Assembly (NCBI GenBank): GCA_023702235.1
Contig: JAMQCR010000001.1
Coordinates: 1-64,000 of the forward strand
Direction of reading: 5' to 3'
DNA length: 64,000 nt
DNA from: Neobacillus pocheonensis
GTDB lineage: Bacteria > Bacillota > Bacilli > Bacillales > Cytobacillaceae
The notes beneath the pieces were generated by a model, which saw nothing but the letters and a program-made list of their open reading frames with translations, was not told where the DNA came from and searched no databases. Shown in pieces: positions 10,989 through 20,022 of this stretch. The position numbers and the translations under genes are program-made. Position 1 is the stretch's first letter. The number at the start of each line of letters is the position of its first letter.

Positions 10989-11810
10989 ATGCCGTTCATA
11001 GAAGTTAAAGATTTAATGATTCATTATGAAATGGAAGGGCAAGGGAAACCTTTAGTTATTCTGCACGGTATGGGAAACAACTCGCAATCATGGAAAAAGC
11101 AAATTGAAGGGTTCCGCAAGGATTTTACCGTTATTGCCTGGGATGCTCCCGGGTATGGAAAAAGTTCTGATCCTAAGGAGGAATTAAAAGAATTTAGTCA
11201 ATTTGCAGATGTTTTAAAAGGCTTTATTGAATACTTAAACTTTGAATCTGTTACTCTTCTAGGACATTCGATGGGATCTGCGATAGCTCTTGATTTTTGT
11301 TACCGCTTTTCGGAAATGGTTGATGCGTTAATTATTTCCGATGCCACCAGAGGCGCTGCAGGCTTAACCAAAGACGAAAATAAAAAGAAATTAGAAAATC
11401 GCTTAAATAACATTGATCATTTAGATCCGAAAGAAATTGCAAGGCTGCGAGTTAAAGAGCTTCTTGCTCCACAACCAATTCCGGAAGTGAAGATGGAAGC
11501 GGAAAGAATCATGTCACAGGTAAGGTCAATGGGATACCGCTCGGTGGCTTACTCACTTTACAATTTAAATCAAATGGAAATACTAACATCAATCAATGTT
11601 CCTACCTTAATTATTTGTGGTGAATTAGATAAAGTAACACCGGTTAGTGAGTCGCAAGTTTTCCACGATCATATTTTTAATTCGAAATTTGTTATAATAC
11701 CTAGGACAGGTCATCTTTGTTATCAGGAAGACCCTGCTAGCTTTAATTCTATTGTCCTAGAATTTATTGAGAATTTAACTAAGGAGAAAAAAGATTCTAT
11801 ATTGCAATAA
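10989..11810 (+). CDS. Alpha/beta hydrolase (meta-cleavage product hydrolase type)
   Basis: This 273-residue alpha/beta-fold hydrolase has the nucleophile elbow GHSMGSA at about residue 95, an oxyanion-hole stretch LHGMGNNSQSW near the N-terminus, an acidic residue in CGELDKVTPVSES, and the catalytic His in RTGHLCYQEDP. Length and layout resemble C-C hydrolases that cut ring-cleavage products (MhpC/BphD type) and 3-oxoadipate enol-lactonases. The adjacent extradiol-type dioxygenase and Rieske oxygenase favour the first. ATG 10989 follows GTGGGGGAG. It is the first gene of the cluster, and iclR follows 88 bases later in the same direction. The substrate is not known. Confidence 0.75.
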   Translation: MPFIEVKDLMIHYEMEGQGKPLVILHGMGNNSQSWKKQIEGFRKDFTVIAWDAPGYGKSSDPKEELKEFSQFADVLKGFIEYLNFESVTLLGHSMGSAIALDFCYRFSEMVDALIISDATRGAAGLTKDENKKKLENRLNNIDHLDPKEIARLRVKELLAPQPIPEVKMEAERIMSQVRSMGYRSVAYSLYNLNQMEILTSINVPTLIICGELDKVTPVSESQVFHDHIFNSKFVIIPRTGHLCYQEDPASFNSIVLEFIENLTKEKKDSILQ

Positions 11811-11898
11811 AATATTTATTGATAATATATCCTTTTTCATCGGATTTTTGATAGAAATATAAGAAATGCAGATTACTCATTGTGAAAAGGTGAAGATC

Positions 11899-12687
11899 AT
11901 GACGAAAGATGAAAAAGAACGCTATAATGCCAATGCCTTAGTAAGGGGATTGGAAATACTAAAATTATTTAGTGAGGAACGTCCGACATTATCTTTGGTG
12001 GAAATTGCGAAAGAACTTGAGGTTAGTCGTACAGTTCCATTCCGTTTGTTGTATACCCTCCAAACGCTTGGATATCTCGATCAAGATGAAAATACAAAAC
12101 GTTACAATTTAACCCCCAAGGTATTAGAGTTAGGTTTTGCCTTTTTAAGCACTCTTAAACTTCCAGAAATTGCGCAACCTTATTTAGAAAAATTAAGAGA
12201 TGAAACTGGAGCATCCTGTCATTTGTCGATTCTGGATGGTCATGAGGTTGTATATGTAGGGAGTGCACCGGTAAGAGGGGTATCCGCTATTAATGTTAAT
12301 ATTGGTCTCAGACTTCCTGCCCATGCGATTGCAAATGGAAAAGTGCAGCTAGCCTATCAGCTGAAGGAACAATTAAATCAAATTCTCTATGGCTCACAAC
12401 TAAAACCATATACAGAAAAAACACAGACGGATCTTATAGATTTTCAGCAAGAGTTAGAAACAATCCGTCATAGAGGGTATGCCATTACGAAAGGTGAATT
12501 TCATCATGGAATCCAGTCGGTAGCCGCTCCAATTTTTGATAGAAGTGGAAAAGTCATAGCAGCCATAAATGTTGTGGCAACCGAAACAACTTTCCATGAT
12601 GATTTTATTGAAAAGGTTGCCCTTCCTAAGGTATTGGAAACTTCAGCAACACTATCAGGATTTATGGGGTACCATTTTACCAATTAA
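11899..12687 (+). CDS. IclR-family transcriptional regulator
   Basis: This 262-residue regulator has an N-terminal winged helix-turn-helix (LVEIAKELEVSRTVPFRLLYTLQTLGYL, about residues 35-62) and a C-terminal IclR ligand-binding domain (LPAHAIANGKVQLAY, EFHHGIQSVAAPIFDRSGKVIAAINVV). ATG 11899 is chosen because AAAGGTGAAG lies just before it; an upstream in-frame ATG at 11866 has no such site. Such proteins bind a small aromatic or organic acid and control catabolic operons. Five palindromic GTTTTAT-type boxes at neighbouring promoters are the likely binding sites. A perfect terminator follows the stop. Confidence 0.9.
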   Translation: MTKDEKERYNANALVRGLEILKLFSEERPTLSLVEIAKELEVSRTVPFRLLYTLQTLGYLDQDENTKRYNLTPKVLELGFAFLSTLKLPEIAQPYLEKLRDETGASCHLSILDGHEVVYVGSAPVRGVSAINVNIGLRLPAHAIANGKVQLAYQLKEQLNQILYGSQLKPYTEKTQTDLIDFQQELETIRHRGYAITKGEFHHGIQSVAAPIFDRSGKVIAAINVVATETTFHDDFIEKVALPKVLETSATLSGFMGYHFTN

Positions 12688-12696
12688 AAAGATACT

Positions 12697-12724
12697 AAAA
12701 AAGCTTGCACTAGCAAGCTTTTTT
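12697..12724 (+). terminator. Intrinsic terminator after iclR
   Basis: AAAAAAGCTTGC, loop ACTA, GCAAGCTTTTTT is a perfect 12-bp inverted repeat ending in a T run. It can act on both strands and ends the hydrolase-iclR unit. Confidence 0.9.
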
Positions 12725-12745
12725 AACATCCAAAGAAAACTTAAT

Positions 12746-12860
12746 GTTTTATATATAAAACGTTTTTTAATTTATAAAACAAAATAACATTTTTTGTTGA
12801 CATAATATTCATAAGATTTTAAAATTAAAATAGCAGCAAACAATGTTTTATATATAAAAC
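12746..12860 (+). promoter_or_regulatory. MFS-gene promoter flanked by two IclR-type operators
   Basis: A promoter TTGACA (12797-12802), 17-base spacer, TAAAAT (12820-12825) is bracketed by two perfect copies of GTTTTATATATAAAAC. One is upstream at 12746-12761, with an imperfect third copy at 12762-12780. The other is at 12845-12860, twenty bases after the -10. The upstream and downstream placement suggests repression by looping or occlusion, or upstream activation with downstream repression. Confidence 0.78.
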
Positions 12861-12980
12861 AAATAGTGCTGCGAGTAAATAGAAGGAGGAATAAAAAACC
12901 GGTTTTAAAGTCAAGTTACTCGTTTGCATTTTTTTGAAAACGTATTCATTTTGAAAAACAACTCACTAAGGGGGCTCTTT

Positions 12981-14253
12981 ATGTTAAAAGCTAACAAAAG
13001 ATGGATTTATATTGCAATGCCAATTTTCTTCTTTTGGTTTTTTGGACAAATTGATAAATTAGGGATTTCTGTGATCCAAACTGATCCAGGCTTTTTAAAG
13101 GACCTTGGTTTGACCGGAGTAGATCGGAATGCAAAAATCGGTTTTATTACCTTCATTTTTACAATATCCTACGCATTGTCCAATTTATTTTGGGGAATTA
13201 TTATCGACAAACTTGGAGCAAGAAAAACCGCAATTTTTGGTCTTGTAGTATGGGGCATTACCATGATCATAGGTGGATTATCCACTTCCTATGAGATGTT
13301 CATCGCAAGCCGTGTCATTCTTGGTTTTGGTGAAGGGATGATGATTCCCGTTTGCGGAAAATTTATTTCAAACTGGTTCAATCAACGTGAACTTGGTCGG
13401 GCTCAATCCTCCTGGCTAGCTGGAAACTATTTTGGCCGCTTGTGGAGCGGTTATTTTAACTTTAGTAATTGCTACTTTCCATTGGCAGGCAGCCTTTTTC
13501 TTTTTAGCGGGCTTTAATCTCTTAATTGTTCTTCCAATGTTTATCTTCCTTACTAGAGATAAGCCGGAAGAACACCCCGGGCTGGGTCAGGCAGAATTAT
13601 CTTATATCCGCCAAGCAGATGTAAAAGCAAAACCAAAACAAAGCTTTGTCCAAGATTATCGTTATTGGATTGTTTGGTTCGGAATGCTTATGTCTTCATT
13701 TTTGTTCTTTGGTATTAGCATTTGGCTCCCTACTTATTTAGTTGAAGCAAAAAACTTCTCGAGGGAAGCAATGACGGGAATTACCTCTTTATCTTGGCTC
13801 TTTGCATTAGGCTTCGTGCTTGTTTGTGGTTATTTAGCAGATAAAACTAAGCGTCCGAGTTTGCTTGCCACCATACTATTTAGTATGACAGCATTATTTT
13901 TAACTGCGGCAATATTTTCCTCATATCCAGTAATGGCTGGCATTTGCATGGGATTAGCCATGGGAACTCAAGGCGGGGTCTTTCATTTAAGTAATCTATT
14001 TATTGTTAAATATTCAACACCTGAAACAGCAGGCCGTGCTGCGGGGCTGATGGGTTTCACCAATATCCTTGGTGGATTTTCGAGCTATATCATGGGCTGG
14101 ATGCGTGATCTTTCCAGTGGTGACTTCGGACCATCAATTGTGATGCTGATCATCGCTGCTGTTTTAGGTTTCGCCACGTATATTTTCACCTTGAAGAAGG
14201 AAGCAGCAGAGGTCCAAATTGAACAGCTGCCACCCAATCAGGTAATTGTTTAA
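12981..14253 (+). CDS. MFS transporter (ACS/4-hydroxyphenylacetate-permease type), one frameshift
   Basis: This is a 12-TM major facilitator of about 424 residues once repaired. The first half shows GIIIDKLGARKTAIFGL (the MFS loop 2-3 motif) and ASRVILGFGEGMMIP; the second half shows CGYLADKTKRPSLL. The frame breaks at TTTGGCCGC (13431-13438); adding one base gives GNYFGAACGAVILTLVIA. The resemblance is to anion:cation symporter family members that import aromatic or sugar acids. ATG 12981 follows AAGGGGG. A dedicated, operator-flanked promoter drives it, so it probably imports the substrate of the cluster. The break is at a GGCC and is probably a read error. Confidence 0.8.
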
Positions 14254-14293
14254 TGTGCTTACGTAATATAAAAAGTTTCTTATACAAAACGAT

Positions 14294-14391
14294 GTTTTAT
14301 ATTTAAAAAATTCTCAATATTTTTAATTGACAATAAAAGTATTGAGATTTATTATTGGATTATAAGCAAAACATTGTTTTATATATGAAAC
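14294..14391 (+). promoter_or_regulatory. Cupin-operon promoter flanked by two IclR-type operators
   Basis: The promoter is TTGACA (14327-14332), 17 bases, TATTAT (14350-14355). One operator copy, GTTTTATATTTAAAAA (14294-14309), lies upstream. A second, GTTTTATATATGAAAC (14376-14391), starts 21 bases after the -10. Both are preceded by AAAAC three bases upstream, giving the AAAAC-N3-GTTTT-N6-AAAAC pattern. The geometry repeats that of the MFS promoter. Confidence 0.75.
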
Positions 14392-14425
14392 ATAATACAA
14401 AAAACCTAATAAAGGAGTGTTATTC

Positions 14426-14962
14426 ATGTCAGAAGAAAAATTTTCCGTCGAAGAGTTTGAAAAAAAATATGTTGCGAGGTTAGAAAACCGTTCACTAGAT
14501 TGGAACGTATTAAAGTTCCAAGAGGAGATTGACCCAGCATACAAAAGAGCACAAATGAGATATATTGGCCGTGGTGCAACAGCTAATAATGATTCTAATG
14601 TTATCACTGCTGAACATTTCACATTAAGCACCATGGTATTACCACCCGGTTGTGTAGGACCGCTGCATTTACATGATGATGTGGAAGAAGTCTTCTTTAT
14701 ATTGAAAGGGAATGTTAAAGCACTTATTCAAGTTGAGGCTGAAAGTGAAATTCATGAAATTCCATTAGGTGAAAGAGATTGCATTAGCTCACCTCCGGGT
14801 GTTTATCGCGGAATTCGTAACGATGGGGATGAAGAGGCATTAATGCTTGTTATGTTAGGAGCAGTAAAGCCGAATTTACCTACCTATCCAAAAGGAAGTG
14901 CTTTAGAGGAGCTTCGCATTCATCGTGCTAAGGAAAGAGAAGGGATTATTAACGGAAAATAA
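14426..14962 (+). CDS. Cupin-domain protein
   Basis: This is a 178-residue single-cupin protein. Motif 1 is PLHLHDDVEEVFFILKG, with the two His and the Glu of the metal site; motif 2 is GERDCISSPPGVYRGIRND, in which the usual final His of the second motif is not obvious. ATG 14426 follows AAAGGAGTG. Cupins in aromatic clusters include ring-cleaving dioxygenases and isomerases, but this sequence is not close enough to any I recognise. A terminator-like hairpin at 15037 separates it from the VOC gene, so part of the transcription may end there. Confidence 0.7.
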   Translation: MSEEKFSVEEFEKKYVARLENRSLDWNVLKFQEEIDPAYKRAQMRYIGRGATANNDSNVITAEHFTLSTMVLPPGCVGPLHLHDDVEEVFFILKGNVKALIQVEAESEIHEIPLGERDCISSPPGVYRGIRNDGDEEALMLVMLGAVKPNLPTYPKGSALEELRIHRAKEREGIINGK

Positions 14963-15036
14963 TACTTATGCGCGTTAGTTTGACAGGATAGTTAAAGCAA
15001 ATACCTACTTCCAGATATTAAAAACCTTACTCTAAG

Positions 15037-15080
15037 CAAGGATGATCTTCTAAACAGTTTCAGGATCATCCTTGTTTTCT
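15037..15080 (+). terminator. Hairpin with T run between cupin and VOC genes
   Basis: CAAGGATGATC and the complementary GATCATCCTTG pair around a loop of about 16 bases and are followed by TTTTCT. This is a plausible intrinsic terminator or attenuator inside the cluster. Confidence 0.7.
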
Positions 15081-15109
15081 TAAATAGTTTGATTCATGGA
15101 GGTGTCAAG

Positions 15110-16021
15110 ATGTTGGGAATTACTCATTTGAGACATATCAGCTTAATTACCCCAGTCCTAAAAGAACAAGCTGAATTTTATGAAAAAATATGGGGTCTTG
15201 ATAAAGTGACTCAAGAAGAAACTTCGGTTTATTTTCGAGGGGCTGGCCCGAAAATCATATTTTAAGCCTGCATTCAGGCGAGAAGAAAGGACTTCACCAT
15301 ATTGCATTTGGAATGGTGGATAAGAATGCAGTTAATCGGGCAGCGAAATTTATCGCTTCTAAAGGGGTGACGATTGTTTCGCAACCTGGTTATTTAGATG
15401 AAGAAGGAAAAGGGTATGGCTTTCGCTTCTTGGATCCTGAAAATCGCTGTATTGAATTATCCGCGTGGGTGGAAATTCATACATCCGTATGGAACAAGAA
15501 AAATGTGGATCCTGTAAAGCTTAATCATGTTGTTATGAATACTGTTGACCTCGATATGATCACTGATTTTTATACAAATATATTAGGCTTTAAAGTTACT
15601 GATTGGAGCGAGCATCAAATGTCCTTCCTCCGCTGTAACCGAAAACATCACTCGATTGCCTTTAATCAATCCACTCATGCTTCAGTCAACCATATTGCCT
15701 ATGAAGTAGATACGGTAGATGAAGTTATGAGAGGGATTAGCAATGTCAGAAAAGCAGGATATCAAGAGCTTTGGGGACCGGGACGTCACGGACCTGGTGA
15801 TAATATTTTTTGTTACTTCCAGGATCCTGCGAAGTTTGTTATGGAGTACACCTGTTATTTAGAAACGATTGAGGATGAAACCGAATGGAGGCCGAGTCTG
15901 GAAGCGTGTACCTCACTTAATTGACCAATGGGGAATTGCAGGTCCGCCAACACCTGAAGCTAGAGCAGCGATGGGCGGAGAGCCGGATCATGGATGGGTA
16001 AACGTGAAAGCACTGCTTTAA
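15110..16021 (+). CDS. VOC-family extradiol ring-cleavage dioxygenase-like protein, two frameshifts
   Basis: This two-domain vicinal-oxygen-chelate protein is of about 304 residues once repaired. The N-terminal half starts MLGITHLRHISLITP; the C-terminal domain has KLNHVVMNTVDLDMITDFY, HHSIAF, SVNHIAYEVDTVDEV and FVMEYTCYLE. H in LNHVV, H in VNHIAYEV and E in MEYT fit the 2-His-1-Glu iron site of catechol 2,3-dioxygenases. Frame breaks lie at GGCCC (15245) and GGCC (15890); repair gives AGPENHILSLHSG and a tail RVPHLIDQWGIAGPPTPEA that ends at 16021. ATG 15110 follows GGAGGTG. It probably opens the diol made by the Rieske oxygenase and SDR (inference). Confidence 0.75.
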
Positions 16022-16043
16022 ATAGGTTTTGGAATGGGGTGTC

Positions 16044-16838
16044 ATGATGGATTTAGGTTTAAAAGATAAGGTAGCTGTGATAATGGGAGGAACATCCGGA
16101 GTCGGATTAAAGACTGCAGAAATGTTTCTTCAGGAAGGTGCCAAAGTAGCAGTTTGTGGTAGAAATACCGAGCGGAAAGAAAAAGCGTATCAGCACTTAT
16201 TAAAATACGGTGAACCGGACTCCATTTTCGCAGCAACCTGTGATGTAACGAATAAAGATGATGTTAATGACTTCATTAATCATACATCTTCATACTTTGA
16301 AGGCATCAACATCCTTGTGAATGCAGCCGGGCAAAGTGTGATGGGGTATTTTTTTGATGTGACTGATGAGCAATGGCAGGAGCAAATTAAATTAAAGTAC
16401 TTCGCCATTATTTATGCTATAAAAGCGGTCCACCCATATTTAGTCAAGCAGGGCGGAGGTCGAATCATTAATATTAATGCTACATTGGCTAAGGAGCCTG
16501 AAAGACATATGATTGCTACTGCAGCAACCAGAGCAGGGCTGTTAAATTTAAGTAAAACTTTATCCCAGGAGCTTGCTCCCGACAACATTTTAGTTAATTC
16601 CGTCAGCTTAGGTTTAATTCGCACCGATCAATGGGAGCGAAGACGAATGTTAAATGCTCCGGATATAAAGGCAGATGAATATTATGCTGATTTGGCTAAA
16701 AAAAGGAATATCCCGTTAGGTCGGGTGGGTGAAGCAGAAGAAGTTGCAAGTGTGATTCTATTTTTAGCCTCAACGAGAGCAAGTTATGTATCGGGTTCTA
16801 CAATTGAAACAGCAGGAGCGCTTGGGAAAGCTCTTTAA
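16044..16838 (+). CDS. SDR-family protein with unusual active site
   Basis: This 264-residue short-chain dehydrogenase/reductase has the cofactor motif MGGTSGVGLKTAE (TGxxxGxG-like) and NAAGQSVMGYF (NNAG-like). The catalytic YxxxK is not found. The aligned stretch is ATAATRAGLLNLSKTLSQELA, which places Thr at the Tyr position and Arg at the Lys position, and the usual Ser is within ININATLAK. The substrate-side and C-terminal motifs (PLGRVGEAEEVASVILFLAS, YVSGSTIETAGAL) are normal. ATG 16044 is chosen behind AATGGGGTG. It sits between the VOC dioxygenase and the TPP enzyme. It may be a non-classical SDR with altered chemistry or a binding protein. Confidence 0.78.
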   Translation: MMDLGLKDKVAVIMGGTSGVGLKTAEMFLQEGAKVAVCGRNTERKEKAYQHLLKYGEPDSIFAATCDVTNKDDVNDFINHTSSYFEGINILVNAAGQSVMGYFFDVTDEQWQEQIKLKYFAIIYAIKAVHPYLVKQGGGRIININATLAKEPERHMIATAATRAGLLNLSKTLSQELAPDNILVNSVSLGLIRTDQWERRRMLNAPDIKADEYYADLAKKRNIPLGRVGEAEEVASVILFLASTRASYVSGSTIETAGALGKAL

Positions 16839-16863
16839 TTACTAATAAAGGCAGGAATGACTT

Positions 16864-18552
16864 ATGACTCTACAAAATCAAATGGAATTTACCACAGCAG
16901 ACGCCGTGGTTCTAGAACTTGTCCGTGCCGGGGTGGAGACAGCATTTGGAATTGTCAGCATCCATAACATGCCAATCTATGATGCCATTCTTCGCGAAGG
17001 GAGTATTCATTTAGTTTGTTCCCGCGGCGAGAGCGGAGCAGTTAATATGGCTGATGGATATGCCAGAGCTACAGGGAAATTGGGGGTTGTTATCACTAGC
17101 ACAGGTACCGGAGCGGGAAATGCTGCAGGCTCATTGATTGAAGCGTGGGCAGCAGGGGTTCCACTTCTGCATCTTACAGGAGAAGTTGCCTCCCCATACT
17201 TGGGAACCGGCAGAGGGTACATACATGAGTGTAAAGATCAGCTATCGATGATGGAAGGTTCCTGCAAAAAAGCGATGCGCTTAAGGAAACCTGAACAAAC
17301 GGCTGCTATTGTCAGACAGGCGATCCAAGGTGCTTTTGCTGCTCCTTCAGGGCCGGTAACACTTGAAATCCCAATTGATTTTCAATCTGCGATTATACCT
17401 AATCATTCTATTGAGGAAATAAGAATATTAGCTCCAACAAATCATTCAATTCCATACTTGCCTGAAGAGGCAATAACAAAAATCAGTAATGCCAAACGTC
17501 CGGTCCTTTGGGCAGGTGGTGGGGTAATTACCTCTGGTGCTTCAACGGAAGTTCAAGAGTTAGCAGAAATGATTGGTGCCGCAGTCATCACAAGTCAATC
17601 TGGAAAAGGAAGTATACCTGAAGATCATTCTCAATGTATCGGCCACTTTGCCGCCAATGATTTGACAAAAAACTTACTAAAAGAATCTGATTTGTTGATT
17701 AGTATAGGGGTACGTTTTCGCGGAAACGAAACGTCCAATTGGAAAGTTGCTGTACCTACAGAGCATATAGCAATAGATGCTGATTGGCAGGCTATTAACC
17801 GGAACTATGCAGCAACTTACGGATTAGTAGGAGATGCAAAACAAATAGTAAGGTTGTTAATTCAAAACCTATCCCAAAGTTCTGTTGTTCCTGATCCAAA
17901 GTATTTAGATGAAGTGCAATCAGTTCGCAATGATCTCCGTACAAGATTGAGAGAAACGCTCGGTCCATATGAACAAATTCTTGATGGGATGCGAAAAGTG
18001 CTACCTCGAAACACCATTTTAGTCCGTGATGTAACGGTACAGGCAAATGTATGGGGAAGCCGCTTATTTGAAATTTATGAACCTAGAACATCGATTCATG
18101 CGTCAGGTGGAGGAATTGGGCAAGGATTACCAACAGCAATTGGTGCACAAATGGGTTGTAAGGATAAACCCGTGGTATTAATGGCAGGGGATGGCGGTTT
18201 TATGGTCAATGTCGGCGAAATGGCAACTGCTGCCCAAGAAAATCTTCCGGTGATTGTTGTTCTATTCGATGATGCCGGGTATGGAGTACTGAGAAATATT
18301 CAAGATGCCGCTTATGGTCGACAAGTAGCGGTTGATCTATTGAGCCCCGATTTTGTGTTACTAGGAAGATCAATGGGTTTTGATGCAACTCGTATCGGTT
18401 CGCCGGCTGAATTTGTTTCCGAGCTGGAAAAGGCCGTTAATAATCAAAAACCTACGATGATTGTTGTCGACATGGAGGCGCTCGGTCCGATGGCAAAACC
18501 ATTTGGTGGACCTCCAGGTGCATCAGATTCTTTCAAACCGAAAAAGTTATAA
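16864..18552 (+). CDS. Thiamine diphosphate-dependent decarboxylase/acetolactate synthase-like enzyme
   Basis: This 562-residue ThDP enzyme has the N-terminal catalytic Glu in VCSRGESGAVNMADGYARATGK, a central domain (VLWAGGGVITSGASTEVQELAE), and the C-terminal ThDP/Mg motif GDGGFMVNVGEMATAAQENLP followed by VVLFDDAGYGVLRN. This layout is shared by acetolactate synthase, benzoylformate decarboxylase and oxalyl-CoA decarboxylase, and I cannot choose among them. It begins 26 bases after the SDR and ends 12 bases before an aldehyde dehydrogenase. A 2-oxo acid decarboxylase handing an aldehyde to that dehydrogenase is the simplest reading (inference). Confidence 0.82.
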   Translation: MTLQNQMEFTTADAVVLELVRAGVETAFGIVSIHNMPIYDAILREGSIHLVCSRGESGAVNMADGYARATGKLGVVITSTGTGAGNAAGSLIEAWAAGVPLLHLTGEVASPYLGTGRGYIHECKDQLSMMEGSCKKAMRLRKPEQTAAIVRQAIQGAFAAPSGPVTLEIPIDFQSAIIPNHSIEEIRILAPTNHSIPYLPEEAITKISNAKRPVLWAGGGVITSGASTEVQELAEMIGAAVITSQSGKGSIPEDHSQCIGHFAANDLTKNLLKESDLLISIGVRFRGNETSNWKVAVPTEHIAIDADWQAINRNYAATYGLVGDAKQIVRLLIQNLSQSSVVPDPKYLDEVQSVRNDLRTRLRETLGPYEQILDGMRKVLPRNTILVRDVTVQANVWGSRLFEIYEPRTSIHASGGGIGQGLPTAIGAQMGCKDKPVVLMAGDGGFMVNVGEMATAAQENLPVIVVLFDDAGYGVLRNIQDAAYGRQVAVDLLSPDFVLLGRSMGFDATRIGSPAEFVSELEKAVNNQKPTMIVVDMEALGPMAKPFGGPPGASDSFKPKKL

Positions 18553-18564
18553 GGGGGAATACAG

Positions 18565-20007
18565 ATGATTTCAACATATCCATCAGTTTCAGGAAAATAC
18601 TTAGTTGGAGGTACTTGGATTAAGGCTGAAAAAACAGTGAATGTTATTAACCCGGCTAATAGGAATGAAGTAGTGGGAGAAGTGGCAATTTGTTCAAAAG
18701 CGGAAGTAAATCAAGCGGTCGAAGCTGCTGTTAAAGCATTTGAAAGCTGGTCACAAAGTGAACCGGAAGACAGAGCAAGCTGTATGCAGTTGGCTGCAGA
18801 AGAAATAAATTCTATAATTGAAGAAAATGTTACTTTGCTAGTTCGAGAGAATGGCAAGGTATTAGTAGAAGCAAAAAAGGAACTGCTTCGTTGTGTTGAT
18901 ATTATGAAAATAGGAGCAGAAGAAATTCTGGATTGGTGGAAACCGGAAATCTTGCAGGGAAATCAAAAGGTGCAAATCCGAAAGCGTGCGCGTGGGGTCA
19001 CAGCTGTGATATCTCCTTGGAATTCACCGATGCTTCTAACTTTCAAACGAGTCATACCTGCCGTACTGGCTGGGAATACTGTAGTAGTGAAGCCGGCAAC
19101 CAGCTGCCCGTTAACCATTATGGAATTTCTAAAAGTGGTAGCTTCCTATTTTCCAGCAGGTGTTATTAATGTAGTAACAGGCTCAGGAAGTAAAATAGGA
19201 GATGCCATTTGCTCCGACCTGCGAGTTCGTACGATTGCCTTCGTAGGCAGCACGGAAACAGGAAAAGAAATTATGCGTGCAGCTTCCGGGACAGTGAAAA
19301 ATCTTTATATGGAACTTGGCGGTAATGATGCGGCACTCATTCTTCCAGATGCCCATTTAGATGAAGAAGCAATAAAACGCTTACGTTTTAGCATCCTTCG
19401 GGCTGCAGGCAAGTGTGCTCAGCCATTAAAAGGGTTTATGTTCATGAATCAAGATATGAAGAAGTAGTAGAGAAGCTTAGGAAGGAATTCCAACGAATCA
19501 AAGTAGGAAACGGGATTCAACCTGATGTTGATATGGGACCACTAAATAATCAATCTCAATACGAATATGTAAAGGGTCTAATTGAGAGGGCTGAAAAGTC
19601 GGGAGCGAATGTCATTACAGCTGGAATTCAGCTGGATCCGGATACTTGGGAACAGGGATACTTTATCCTACCAACGATTATTACCGGTGCAGACCAAAAT
19701 AGTGAAATTGTCCGTGCTGAACAATTTGGCCGTCATCCCGATAGTACCTTTTTCAGATATAAACGAGGCGGTCAAACTTGCAAACGAAAGTGAATTTGGA
19801 TTAAGGGCTTCTGTTTGGACAGAGGACGAATCAATGGCGATTCAATTAGCAGACCGATTGGAAGCGGGGGCAATTTTTCATAATAACCATACAGTTTTCC
19901 AAGACCTTCATCTTGATTTCCCCGGTCTTAAAGAAAGCGGCTTATCCCGTGAAACGAAACACTGCGGACTGGAATTTTTTGCAGATTCATACGGTTTAGC
20001 CAATTAA
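18565..20007 (+). CDS. Aldehyde dehydrogenase, two frameshifts
   Basis: This is an NAD(P)-dependent aldehyde dehydrogenase of about 481 residues after repair. Visible are VTAVISPWNSPMLLTFKRV, FVGSTETGKEIMR and LYMELGGNDAALI with the general-base Glu. The catalytic Cys appears only after repair of the first break: the GGC at 19408-19410 needs a C, giving AAGQVCSAIKRVYVH. The second break is at GGCC (19728-19731), where two bases are missing from an expected EQFGPVIPIVPFSD. The rest runs to LEFFADSYGLAN. ATG 18565 follows AAGGGGGA. It is packed between the TPP enzyme and the aspartate-dehydrogenase-like gene, probably as one operon. Confidence 0.82.
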
Positions 20008-20022
20008 TAAGGGGGAATCCGG

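Noticed and set aside
12924..14253. Two separate MFS genes
   Set aside because: The two frames join into one 12-TM protein with a single base at GGCC, and neither half alone has a full set of helices or its own start signals.
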